Of a stretch of DNA of 36,039 bases, positions 20,006-27,541 are shown in pieces. This stretch comes from Clostridium sp. (lineage in GTDB: Bacteria > Bacillota > Clostridia > Clostridiales > Clostridiaceae): NCBI GenBank assembly GCA_029257045.1, contig JARIDB010000003.1, positions 1 to 36,039 of the forward strand. The letters are read 5' to 3'. Within the stretch, counting starts at the first letter, position 1; each line of letters opens with the position of its first letter. The notes under the pieces were generated by a model. It was given only the letters and a program-made list of their open reading frames with translations. It did not search any database and had not been told where the DNA came from. Both the position numbers and the translations under genes were made by a program.

Positions 20006-20593
20006 TTAATTTATATGAATGGAGGTATCTGACTTAATTGTATCTTTTGAAATTTTTAATATAAAATGAAAAATTCCTCTATATATTGTTTCAACTAAGT
20101 TCATAACTACATATAGTCTAGTATTTTGTAATACTAAGAATTCAAAGCTTCCACCTATATTAACCATTCCAGTAATACTTATATCACCTATAGCAGGCAA
20201 GGTTTTGTTTAAAGCTAGCCCAGGTTTCAGTGGCTTTTTTTCAATAAAGACCTTGCCTACATTGGTACCCATTCCTAAAGAAGCATCTATAGCAATAATA
20301 TATGGATCATTAAAATTAGAATATATTTTATCTATTACAGTCTCAATGTTTTTTGAATGCACAGGGCTCTCTAGAGTTCCATAAACATAAAAATTTCCTT
20401 TAGGAATACAGGCCTTTAGGTAATAACCAACTAAGGGGCCAAGACAATCACCGGTACATCTATCGGTACCAATACATAAAAATATCATTGGTCTATTTTC
20501 TATTACTATATCTTTTAAATTAGCATATAAATAATTTTTAACATCTAAATAAGAATTAGGTGTTAAGGAATTAATTGAAAAGTTATTATCCAT
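20006..20593 (-). CDS. yyaC: Spore protease YyaC family protein
   Basis: YyaC is a small protein related to the germination protease Gpr (DUF1256 family) and is linked to sporulation. The 195-aa protein has the conserved LCIGTDRCTGDCLGPLVG and AIDASLGMG motifs, with the acidic residues expected for the Gpr-like aspartic site. It is downstream of the cysteine-desulfurase-like gene by 54 bp on the same strand. Its Shine-Dalgarno GGGAGG overlaps the arm of a 9-bp hairpin (20604-20612 with 20623-20631), which may modulate its translation. Confidence 0.9.
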   Translation of the reverse strand: MDNNFSINSLTPNSYLDVKNYLYANLKDIVIENRPMIFLCIGTDRCTGDCLGPLVGYYLKACIPKGNFYVYGTLESPVHSKNIETVIDKIYSNFNDPYIIAIDASLGMGTNVGKVFIEKKPLKPGLALNKTLPAIGDISITGMVNIGGSFEFLVLQNTRLYVVMNLVETIYRGIFHFILKISKDTIKSDTSIHIN

Positions 20594-20603
20594 AATAAAA
20601 CCT

Positions 20604-20631
20604 CCCTTATTGAAATTATTAACAATAAGGG
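20604..20631 (-). promoter_or_regulatory. Hairpin overlapping the yyaC ribosome binding site
   Basis: On the minus-strand RNA, CCCTTATTG pairs with CAATAAGGG (9 bp, loop of 10). The 3' arm supplies AAGGG of the AAGGGAGG Shine-Dalgarno. There is no clean U-run directly after the stem, so I read it as a translational element rather than a terminator. Confidence 0.5.
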
Positions 20632-20647
20632 CATGTTATATTCAGGA

Positions 20648-21805
20648 TTATTTTAATTTTGAAATTTTGTTTAAAGCTACTAAGGTATAGTCTATTTCCT
20701 CCTTAGTATTAAAATAACTAAGACTTAATCTAACAGTTCCGGAAGGAAAGGTTCCTAAAGTTTCATGCGCTAAAGGAGCGCAGTGAAGACCAGAACGATT
20801 TTTTATATTATAATCACTATCTAATATAAAAGATAATTCGGAGGGGTCTAATCCTTCCATATTGATTGAAATACAAGAGGTATAATTATCTAAATTATCA
20901 AAATCATCATAAAGCAGTAAATCACTTATGTTTCTCATATCATAAACTAACTTATCTCTTAAAAATTTATTTTTTTGTCTTATGGTTTTTAATCCTTCTT
21001 TCTCTATGAACCTAAAACCTTCCTGAAGACCAACAATACCAGGCATATTTAATGTGCCAGATTCAAACTTATCAGGAAGAAAATCTGGTTGTATTAGGGA
21101 ATAAGATAAACTCCCAGTTCCTCCTAGGATTAAGGGACTACAGGCTTTATTAAACTCATCATCAATTATAAAGCCACCAGTGCCTTGGGGTCCAAATAAG
21201 CTTTTATGACCTGTAAATGCTAGAGCATTAAGGCTTAGGTCATTAAAGTTTATATCCAAGACACCAGCACTTTGAGCAGAATCTAAAATAAAAAATAACT
21301 TATGTTCTTTGCATATACGACCTATTTCTTTTATGTTTTGGATTGATCCAAATACATTTGATGCATGACTTATTACAACCATCTTGGTATTAACCTTGAT
21401 TAGTTTTTGTATATCTAAAGGGTTAATAAAACCAAATTTATTAGCCATAACAATATCTAACTCAATAATTGAGTTGTTTTTTAAGCTTTCTAATGGTCTA
21501 AGAACTGAATTATGTTCCATAGAGGAAGTTATAACGTGATCTCCATTAGTTAAAGCTCCATTTATTAAAACATTTAAGGATGTAGTAATATTATTTGTAA
21601 AAATAACATTTTCAACAGAAGAAAGACCAAAAAAGTTGGAAATTGTTTCTCTAGCATCTAGTAAAATTCTATTAGTGGTAATGGAATTTTCATGATTAGA
21701 CCTCCCGGGATTACCGCCTATATTTGTAAGAAAATCATATATTGAATCTACAACCTTCTTAGGCTTAGGAAAGGTTGTACTTGCATTGTCTAAATAAACA
21801 CTCAT
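20648..21805 (-). CDS. Cysteine desulfurase family aminotransferase (class V)
   Basis: This 385-aa PLP enzyme resembles NifS/Csd cysteine desulfurases. The PLP lysine is K201 in the TGHKSLFGPQGTGG motif, with D175 (ILDSAQSAG) and H98 (SSMEHNS) as cofactor contacts. A candidate catalytic cysteine is in RSGLHCAPLAHETLG. It matches the subgroup annotated as 'cysteine desulfurase family protein', often found with DUF3343 and selenium or sulfur genes. Here DUF3343 is its divergent neighbour. It has its own promoter and AGGAG site, and is transcribed ahead of yyaC. It is not the IscS/NifS of the isc operon, and its acceptor protein is unknown. Confidence 0.85.
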   Translation of the reverse strand: MSVYLDNASTTFPKPKKVVDSIYDFLTNIGGNPGRSNHENSITTNRILLDARETISNFFGLSSVENVIFTNNITTSLNVLINGALTNGDHVITSSMEHNSVLRPLESLKNNSIIELDIVMANKFGFINPLDIQKLIKVNTKMVVISHASNVFGSIQNIKEIGRICKEHKLFFILDSAQSAGVLDINFNDLSLNALAFTGHKSLFGPQGTGGFIIDDEFNKACSPLILGGTGSLSYSLIQPDFLPDKFESGTLNMPGIVGLQEGFRFIEKEGLKTIRQKNKFLRDKLVYDMRNISDLLLYDDFDNLDNYTSCISINMEGLDPSELSFILDSDYNIKNRSGLHCAPLAHETLGTFPSGTVRLSLSYFNTKEEIDYTLVALNKISKLK

Positions 21806-21838
21806 ATTTAACTCCTAATTTCAAATTATTATATATAA

Positions 21839-21867
21839 ATTATAGAATATTTTAATATTATTTACAA
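21839..21867 (-). promoter_or_regulatory. Promoter of the cysteine-desulfurase-like gene and yyaC
   Basis: On the minus strand TTGTAA (21862-21867) is followed after 17 bp by a perfect TATAAT (21839-21844). The start site would be about 25-30 nt before the start codon. Confidence 0.7.
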
Positions 21868-22092
21868 AGAAACAGAAAATTATATAAAAACCAATTATTT
21901 TTATATAATATGTTATAAATTGTAGTAAAATATTTCATGATAATATAATTTTAATAAGGTTTTAAGATTATTTTTTGAATTTATTATTTAATTGAAATAA
22001 AACCTTTAGTATTTTAAAAACTAATATTTTATAATATAATGAAGGTTATATAAGTAGAGCTGTTTTAAATATAATTATTATAAGGAGGTAGT

Positions 22093-22332
22093 ATGATTTA
22101 TTATATAATAGTTTTCAAAAACACATTAAATGCAATGACGGGAGAAAAAGTATTAAAAAATGAAAACTTCAAATTCAAGATAATGCCTACTCCAACAGCT
22201 ATAACACAAAGTTGTGGAATATGTATAAGAAGTGAAATTAGAGAGGATATAGATAGTATTATAAAAAGTGGTATTATTGAATACAAAAATATATATGAAA
22301 AATTAGATAAGGAATATTTGAAAATAATATAA
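22093..22332 (+). CDS. DUF3343 domain-containing protein
   Basis: This 79-aa protein is a DUF3343 member, recognised by the MIYYIIVFKNTLNAMTGEKVL start, the IMPTPTAITQSCGICIRSE core with its two cysteines (SCGIC), and a helical end. The family has been proposed as a sulfur or selenium carrier partner of cysteine desulfurase-like proteins; this is not proven. It is divergent from such a gene here. AAGGAGG precedes the ATG. Two overlapping TATAAT boxes (22030-22035 and 22035-22040) lie about 55 bp upstream. The mscS gene follows 14 bp later. Confidence 0.88.
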   Translation: MIYYIIVFKNTLNAMTGEKVLKNENFKFKIMPTPTAITQSCGICIRSEIREDIDSIIKSGIIEYKNIYEKLDKEYLKII

Positions 22333-22346
22333 TAGAGGCGTAATTT

Positions 22347-23252
22347 ATGAATATTTTACAGGTTTATTCAACAGTATGGAAAATAGTTAAAAATGATAAT
22401 GGTAGATATTTTTTGCATATAGATTGGGAGGGGATTTTTACTAAGATTTTAGATTTACTAGAAATTATAATAAATAAGGGTTTAGTAATAATTATAATAA
22501 CATTATTAATGTATCTTATTATAAAAATAGGTAATAAGTTAATAAATAGATTTGTTGAAAAACAAGTTAAAAGTAAACGTACCTTTTCTATGGATGGTAA
22601 AAAGGCATTAACAGTAGGAGCAATATTAAAAAGCACACTAAAATATGCAGTATATTTTTCATCAGCTGCATTAATTATAAGTAAGGTATTTAATGTTTCA
22701 CCAGGAATCTTAAGTGGAATAGGATTTGTAGTAGGGATAGGTGCTCAAAGTTTAGTGAGGGATTTAATAAATGGTTTCTTCATTCTATTTGAAGGTCAAT
22801 TTTCTGTTGGAGATTACATTACTGTTGGAACATATAGTGGCACAGTAGAGAATATAGGAATAAGGTCAACGGTTCTTAAGGATTTCAGTGGATTAATTCA
22901 TGTAATACCTAATGGAAGTATAATTGAAGTAACTAATCATTCAAAGGAAAATATAATGTTTATTGTAGATGTCCAGATAGCTTATGAGGAAGATATAGAT
23001 AACACCATAAGGATAATCCAGGGAGTAGCTTCAAAGTTTGAGGAGAAAAATAAGGATATTATTAAAGAGAAGGTAGAGGCCATTGGTGCTATAGCTATTA
23101 ATCACTCTGGTGTGACAATAAGGGTAGTAGGAAAAACGAAACCATTATTACAATGGAAATTAGAAAGGGAATTGAGAAAAGAAATTAAAATAGCTTTAGA
23201 TGAAAATGGTATAAAGATTCCTTATCCTAAAACTCAAATAATAAGAGATTAA
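22347..23252 (+). CDS. MscS-family small-conductance mechanosensitive channel
   Basis: MscS channels open under membrane tension to release solutes during osmotic downshock. The 301-aa protein has three predicted membrane segments: about 37-66, 90-113 and the pore helix near 115-150. The pore region carries the typical GIGFVVGIGAQSLVRDLINGFFILFEGQFSVGDYI. The beta domain that follows includes GTVENIGIRSTVLKD and VIPNGSI, and a mixed C-terminal domain ends in IPYPKTQI. It resembles the Bacillus YkuT type. Cotranscribed with the upstream DUF3343 gene and the downstream DUF951 gene. Confidence 0.93.
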   Translation: MNILQVYSTVWKIVKNDNGRYFLHIDWEGIFTKILDLLEIIINKGLVIIIITLLMYLIIKIGNKLINRFVEKQVKSKRTFSMDGKKALTVGAILKSTLKYAVYFSSAALIISKVFNVSPGILSGIGFVVGIGAQSLVRDLINGFFILFEGQFSVGDYITVGTYSGTVENIGIRSTVLKDFSGLIHVIPNGSIIEVTNHSKENIMFIVDVQIAYEEDIDNTIRIIQGVASKFEEKNKDIIKEKVEAIGAIAINHSGVTIRVVGKTKPLLQWKLERELRKEIKIALDENGIKIPYPKTQIIRD

Positions 23253-23284
23253 TTAAATAAGTAATAAATTGTAGGGAGGGTAAT

Positions 23285-23479
23285 ATGGTAGATAATTTTG
23301 AATTAGGTGATATAGTGCAAATGAAAAAGCAACACCCTTGTGGAAGTAAGGAATTTGAAATAATAAGATTAGGTGCAGATATTAAAATTAAGTGTTGTTT
23401 ATGTGAAAGAATCATTATGCTACAAAGAGGAAAATTTCAAAAGGATGCAAAAAAGTTAGTTAAACAAAATAATACTTAA
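23285..23479 (+). CDS. DUF951 domain-containing protein
   Basis: This 64-aa protein is a DUF951 member. It begins ELGDIVQMKKQHPCGSKEFEIIRLGADIKIKCCLCERIIMLQRGKFQK, with cysteines in PCGS and CCLC that resemble a small zinc or nucleic-acid binding beta fold. The function is unknown; it is often found before rpsF in Firmicutes. GGAGGG precedes the ATG at 23285. A separate promoter for rpsF lies just after it. Confidence 0.88.
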   Translation: MVDNFELGDIVQMKKQHPCGSKEFEIIRLGADIKIKCCLCERIIMLQRGKFQKDAKKLVKQNNT

Positions 23480-23496
23480 TTTACATAAATTAAAAC

Positions 23497-23525
23497 TTGC
23501 AAAACGAAAATTAAAATGTTAAAAT
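23497..23525 (+). promoter_or_regulatory. Promoter of rpsF-ssb-rpsR
   Basis: TTGCAA (23497-23502) and TAAAAT (23520-23525) are separated by 17 bp. Both boxes are one mismatch from... or close to the sigma-A consensus. Transcription would start just before the structured leader of rpsF. Confidence 0.6.
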
Positions 23526-23537
23526 ATTTAATTGTAA

Positions 23538-23575
23538 TCCCTGCTGTGTTATAGCATAGCCAAGGACCGAGGGGA
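23538..23575 (+). ncRNA. Probable S6:S18 autoregulatory leader of rpsF
   Basis: The leader folds as an outer stem (CCC at 23539-23541 with GGG at 23572-23574) and an inner 6-bp stem (23543-23548 with 23555-23560, loop TTATAG). On the 3' side an asymmetric loop contains the CCG at 23567-23569. This architecture, with a CCG in a bulge next to the ribosome binding site, matches the S6:S18-binding leader described for rpsF operons. The 3' arm lies just before the rpsF Shine-Dalgarno, so binding should block translation. The match is by eye. Confidence 0.6.
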
Positions 23576-23588
23576 GGAGGTGAAAATG

Positions 23589-23876
23589 ATGAGAAAGTAC
23601 GAAACTATATTCATACAACACCCATCATTAGATGAAGAGGCTGTTAAAGCGAACATCGAAAAGTTTAAGGGTGTAATAGAAAATGGTGGCGGAACTATAG
23701 AAAACGTTGATATTTGGGGTAGAAGAAAGCTTGCTTACGAAATCGCAAAAGTTAACGACGGTTTCTATACATTAATCAACTTTAATGCTGATCCAGAACT
23801 ACCTAAAGAATTAGACAGAGTATTCAGAATTACTGATGGTGTTATAAGACACATCATAGTTAAACAAGAAGTGTAA
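23589..23876 (+). CDS. rpsF: 30S ribosomal protein S6
   Basis: S6 binds 16S rRNA as a heterodimer with S18 in the platform of the small subunit. I chose ATG at 23589 (95 aa, MRKYETIFIQHP) because it is about seven bases after AGGAGGT; an ATG immediately before it (23586) would add one Met, and a GTG at 23580 lies within the Shine-Dalgarno. The family motifs GTIENVDIWGRRKLAYEIAK and RITDGVIRHIIVK are complete. The gene leads the rpsF-ssb-rpsR operon and probably responds to S6:S18 through its leader. Confidence 0.96.
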   Translation: MRKYETIFIQHPSLDEEAVKANIEKFKGVIENGGGTIENVDIWGRRKLAYEIAKVNDGFYTLINFNADPELPKELDRVFRITDGVIRHIIVKQEV

Positions 23877-23890
23877 GAGGTGATATTGTT

Positions 23891-24358
23891 ATGAATAAAG
23901 TAATACTTATTGGAAGGCTAACTAAGGATCCCGAGTTGAACTTTGCTGCAGGTAGTGGTACCGCGGTAACAAGATTTACTCTAGCGATAACTAGAGCATT
24001 CAAAAAGGAAGAAACTGATTTTATCAATTGTATTGCATTTGGTAAAACAGGAGAAACAATTGCACAATATCTTACTAAGGGAAGACAACTAGCTGTCACT
24101 GGGAACATCAGAACTGGAAGTTATGATGCTAAAGATGGAACTAAGAGATATACAACCGATGTTGTTGTAGAATCATTTGAATTCATTAGTTCTAACAACG
24201 GTGGTAGCAATGGAAGAGATCAAGGTTCATCTAAAAATGGATATGGTGCTTCTAATGGTTCTGATTATTCAAATTCATCCAATGGTGGAAACAACTTTGG
24301 AGGTATGAATTTCGAAGAGGACATGACTCCTGTCGATGACGGAGATATGCCTTTCTAA
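23891..24358 (+). CDS. ssb: Single-stranded DNA-binding protein
   Basis: SSB coats single-stranded DNA in replication and recruits repair proteins. The 155-aa protein has an N-terminal OB-fold (about 1-105, starting [16 protein letters not shown]), a flexible linker rich in Gly, Asn and Ser, and the conserved acidic tip DDGDMPF used for partner binding. AGAGGTG precedes the ATG by about nine bases. It lies between rpsF and rpsR, the usual arrangement in Firmicutes. Confidence 0.97.
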   Translation: MNKVILIGRLTKDPELNFAAGSGTAVTRFTLAITRAFKKEETDFINCIAFGKTGETIAQYLTKGRQLAVTGNIRTGSYDAKDGTKRYTTDVVVESFEFISSNNGGSNGRDQGSSKNGYGASNGSDYSNSSNGGNNFGGMNFEEDMTPVDDGDMPF

Positions 24359-24386
24359 AAGTCTAATGAAAAGGAGGGAATCTAGC

Positions 24387-24629
24387 ATGAGAGATATGAA
24401 AAGATCTGGAAAAATGAGAAGAGCTAAGAAAAAAGTGTGTGCTTTCTGCGTTGAAAAGTCTGAATCAATAGATTACAAAGATATTAATAAACTAAGAAAG
24501 TTCGTTACAGAAAGAGGTAAGATATTACCAAGAAGAATTTCTGGAACATGCGCTAAGCATCAAAGAGAAGTAACATCTGCTATAAAGAGATCAAGAAATA
24601 TAGCATTATTACCATTCACAACAGAATAG
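24387..24629 (+). CDS. rpsR: 30S ribosomal protein S18
   Basis: S18 is the partner of S6 in the small subunit. I chose ATG at 24387 (80 aa), nine bases after AAGGAGGG; the frame remains open upstream into the end of ssb, but that part is not S18. The protein is basic with VCAFCVEK and [10 protein letters not shown], so it is the cysteine-rich form with a potential metal-binding set. The [23 protein letters not shown] core is complete. It ends the rpsF-ssb-rpsR operon; a strong terminator follows. Confidence 0.96.
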   Translation: MRDMKRSGKMRRAKKKVCAFCVEKSESIDYKDINKLRKFVTERGKILPRRISGTCAKHQREVTSAIKRSRNIALLPFTTE

Positions 24630-24639
24630 TAATAATTAG

Positions 24640-24665
24640 CCCCTGATTTTTATCAGGGGTTTTTT
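24640..24665 (+). terminator. Terminator after rpsR
   Basis: A 7-bp GC-rich stem (CCCCTGA/TCAGGGG, 24640-24646 with 24653-24659) is followed by TTTTTT. It closes the ribosomal operon. Confidence 0.9.
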
Positions 24666-24680
24666 ATTATAATAAAACCA

Positions 24681-24709
24681 TTTACAAAATCTGTAATATA
24701 ACTTATAAT
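24681..24709 (+). promoter_or_regulatory. Promoter of the MazG-like gene
   Basis: TTTACA (24681-24686) and a perfect TATAAT (24704-24709) are separated by 17 bp. A second, weaker pair (TTGCAA at 24713-24718, TAAACT at 24736-24741) follows at once. The pair probably drives the run from the MazG-like gene into gdpP. Confidence 0.65.
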
Positions 24710-24770
24710 TTGTTGCAATAAGTATAAATTTTAATTAAACTGTATACAAGGTATATGTATAGGGGTGAGA

Positions 24771-25091
24771 ATGGTGAAGAGAGATGATTTAAATATAATG
24801 GCTAATATAAAAATGATTGAAAAACTTAAGGCGAATTTAATTTGTATAATAGGGGAATTCTATCATTTATTAACTAAAGGAAGCAATGTTGCACAAGATG
24901 CAATCCTAAATTGTATTTCAGGTGCAGTGCTTATACTTTATGTTTTAGCTCAGAAGTTAGGCTATTCCTGTGAGGATGTAGATAATGATATGAAAAAGAA
25001 ATTACAAGCAGGTATTGCAGAAGGTCATGAATATGAAAAAGATGGTAGGAGTTTAAGTAAACTTCAACTACATTTAAAGGAGCACCATTAA
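24771..25091 (+). CDS. MazG-like family protein
   Basis: This 106-aa helical protein resembles the MazG-like group found before gdpP in clostridia. MazG proteins hydrolyse nucleoside triphosphates, but the usual metal-binding ExxE pairs are not clear to me here, so activity is uncertain. Visible features are LICIIGEFYHLLTKG, a hydrophobic central helix (AVLILYVLAQKLGY) and a short acidic and basic end (HEYEKDGRSLSKLQLHLKEHH). I chose ATG at 24771; GTG at 24765 belongs to the Shine-Dalgarno AGGGGTG. gdpP starts five bases later. Confidence 0.72.
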   Translation: MVKRDDLNIMANIKMIEKLKANLICIIGEFYHLLTKGSNVAQDAILNCISGAVLILYVLAQKLGYSCEDVDNDMKKKLQAGIAEGHEYEKDGRSLSKLQLHLKEHH

Positions 25092-25095
25092 TCTT

Positions 25096-27081
25096 ATGAA
25101 ACTTAATGAAATATTTAAAAAAAGTGTTAAAATTATAAGAAATACAAACCCTATTGTTACAAACTTTCTTTTTATAGGAACTTGCATAGGATTTTATTAT
25201 ATAGATAGTACTTTTTTAGGTTCTATTTTACTAGTAATATTTATTATTTTTACATTAGTAAACAATCTAAATATTGATAAGATTAAACATAAGGAAGTTA
25301 ATGTTAATGACCTTATATATATAATTAATCAGGATATAGATAATAACTTAATGAACCTAGTGTATCCAGTTGCTTTGGTTAAGGAATCGGGCGAGATATT
25401 TTGGTGTAATAAAGAATTTGAAAAGTTTACACAAGATGATTCATCGATTGGACTAAATGTGGTTAGTATAGCAAGAGGTCTTAATCTATCAAGATTATTA
25501 AGTTGTGATAAAGATTTACATCAGAAAATAAAGATAGTTGATTCTTTATACAAAGTATATGCAAGTAAAATAGAAGGAAATAATGTTATGGAAGATATTT
25601 ATGTTGTTTACTTTAATGATATAAGTGATCTTAAAAATATTGAAAATACAAAGGAAAGTATAGTTCTTATTGAAGTAGATAATTTATCAGAGGTTTTAGA
25701 AACAACCTTAGAAAGTGATAGACCTATGCTAGTTGCTGACATAGATAAGGCTATTAATCAATATGCTCAAAGAATAAAGGCTATGATAACAAAATATGAT
25801 TCTAATAAATATGTTCTATCTGTACAAGATAAATACATAGATGAAGAAATTAATAATAAATTTAGCATTTTAGATGAAGTGTCAGAAATAGATAGAGGTA
25901 ATAAGTTTGAGGTTACATTAAGTATTGGAATAGGTATAGGTGGAACCTGCCCATTAGAAAACAATTCCTTTGCAGTAACAGCTAGGGAACTTGCATTAGG
26001 TAGAGGTGGGGATCAAGTTGTTGTTAAAAATAACGACAAGATTAAGTTCTTCGGTGGAAATAGCAGGGAAATTGAGAAAAGAACAAGAGTAAGAGCAAGA
26101 GTTATATCTCATGCATTGAAAGAATTAATATATGAAAGTAGTAATGTATTAATAATGGGACATAAGAATCCAGATATGGATTGCTTTGGTTCATCTGTAG
26201 GTATTTCATCTGTAGTTAAACAACTAGGAAAACCGTGTCAAATAATACTTGGAGAAGAGACAGTTGCAATAGATTATTATTTAAATAAATTAAAAAAGGA
26301 TAAAACCTATGAAAATTTATTTATATCTAAAGATGAAGCCTATAATCAATTAAATGAGAAGACTCTACTAATTATAGTAGATGTACACAATAAAGGGTAT
26401 ATTCTAGATTTAGATTTAGTAGAAAGAGCTCAAAGAAAAATAATCATAGATCATCACAGAAGAAGTCCTGATATAGTAGAGGGCGCATTATTAAATTATA
26501 TAGAGGTTTATGCATCATCAACTTCTGAAATGGCAACAGAACTAATTCAGTATATGGTACAAAAACCTAATCTAAAAACAATAGAGGCAGAAGGCCTTCT
26601 AGCTGGTATATTTATGGATACTAAAGGCTTTTCATTTAAAGCAGGAGTTAGAACCTTTGATGCTGCATCATTTTTAAGAGGACTCGGCGCAGATACAATA
26701 GAAGTTAAGAAGATGTTCATGGACGATTTAGATGATTACTTATTAATAGCGGATACAATAAGATCGGCAGATGTAGAAGATGGTTTAGCTATAGCGGTGG
26801 CACCTGATAGGATGAAAAAGAGCTTTATGGCAGCAAGAGCAGCAGATGAACTTTTAAGTCTTTCAGGAATTAATGTTTGTTTTGTATTAGCAGAGATAAA
26901 CTCTGATATAATAATAAGTGGTAGATCTAATGGAGATGTTAATGTTCAGGTTATACTAGAAGCAATGGGTGGCGGTGGTCATATGAATATGGCTGGGGTA
27001 CAATTAAATAATATTTCTATAGAAAATGCTAAAAAGATACTAAAGGAATCAATAAAAAAACATTTAAGGGCGGGTGAATAA
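25096..27081 (+). CDS. gdpP: Cyclic-di-AMP phosphodiesterase GdpP (DHH family)
   Basis: GdpP cleaves the second messenger c-di-AMP, affecting cell-wall and potassium balance. The 661-aa protein has two N-terminal membrane segments (about 20-36 and 40-57), a PAS-like region (about 85-180), a degenerate GGDEF domain (about 185-325, without the GGDEF motif), and a DHH-DHHA1 phosphodiesterase. Metal ligands are visible in [11 protein letters not shown] (356-366), VDVH (428-431) and IDHH (451-454), and the DHHA1 end has [10 protein letters not shown]. Its order before rplI, lon and dnaB matches Bacillus yybT. The ATG at 25096 lacks a strong upstream site and is close to the MazG-like stop, suggesting coupling. 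Confidence 0.95.
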   Translation: MKLNEIFKKSVKIIRNTNPIVTNFLFIGTCIGFYYIDSTFLGSILLVIFIIFTLVNNLNIDKIKHKEVNVNDLIYIINQDIDNNLMNLVYPVALVKESGEIFWCNKEFEKFTQDDSSIGLNVVSIARGLNLSRLLSCDKDLHQKIKIVDSLYKVYASKIEGNNVMEDIYVVYFNDISDLKNIENTKESIVLIEVDNLSEVLETTLESDRPMLVADIDKAINQYAQRIKAMITKYDSNKYVLSVQDKYIDEEINNKFSILDEVSEIDRGNKFEVTLSIGIGIGGTCPLENNSFAVTARELALGRGGDQVVVKNNDKIKFFGGNSREIEKRTRVRARVISHALKELIYESSNVLIMGHKNPDMDCFGSSVGISSVVKQLGKPCQIILGEETVAIDYYLNKLKKDKTYENLFISKDEAYNQLNEKTLLIIVDVHNKGYILDLDLVERAQRKIIIDHHRRSPDIVEGALLNYIEVYASSTSEMATELIQYMVQKPNLKTIEAEGLLAGIFMDTKGFSFKAGVRTFDAASFLRGLGADTIEVKKMFMDDLDDYLLIADTIRSADVEDGLAIAVAPDRMKKSFMAARAADELLSLSGINVCFVLAEINSDIIISGRSNGDVNVQVILEAMGGGGHMNMAGVQLNNISIENAKKILKESIKKHLRAGE

Positions 27082-27082
27082 C

Positions 27083-27529
27083 ATGAAGGTAATATTATTA
27101 CAAGATGTTAAGAAGTTAGGTAAAAAAGGTGAAGTAGCAGAAATATCAGATGGATATGCAAGAAACTTTTTATTTCCAAGGAAATTAGCTGAAGAAGCAA
27201 ATGACAGTAACATGCATATATTAAACGTTAAAAGAGAAAATGAAAGAAAGAAAAAGACTGCTGAAATACAAGAAGCTCAAGATTTAGCTAATGATTTAAA
27301 AGGAAAAGAAATTAAAATAAAGGCTAAGAGTGGAGATAATGGCAGGTTATTTGGAGCTATAACTAATAAAGATGTAGCTGAAGTTATAAATAAGGAATTT
27401 AACTTAAAGGTTGATAAAAAGAAAATAGTTATGGATACAATAAAGGTTGCAGGGACTTATGATATTGAAATAAAATTATATCCTGAAGTTGCAACTAAAA
27501 TGAGGGTTATAATTGAACCTCAATCTTAA
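27083..27529 (+). CDS. rplI: 50S ribosomal protein L9
   Basis: L9 is an elongated protein on the surface of the large subunit. I chose ATG at 27083 (148 aa, [18 protein letters not shown]); the frame opens nine bases earlier at a GTG that is part of GGGCGGGTG. The N-terminal rRNA-binding domain with [13 protein letters not shown], the long connecting helix (about 40-75) and the C-terminal domain (GRLFGAIT to IEPQS) are all present. It starts one base after the gdpP stop, so the pair is coupled. Confidence 0.97.
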   Translation: MKVILLQDVKKLGKKGEVAEISDGYARNFLFPRKLAEEANDSNMHILNVKRENERKKKTAEIQEAQDLANDLKGKEIKIKAKSGDNGRLFGAITNKDVAEVINKEFNLKVDKKKIVMDTIKVAGTYDIEIKLYPEVATKMRVIIEPQS

Positions 27530-27541
27530 GGAGGATTAAGC

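Noticed and set aside
21700-21715. CCCGGG-containing stretch resembling a Noc-binding site
   Set aside because: It lies inside the cysteine-desulfurase-like gene and the flanks do not match the palindromic ATTTCCCGGGAAAT consensus.
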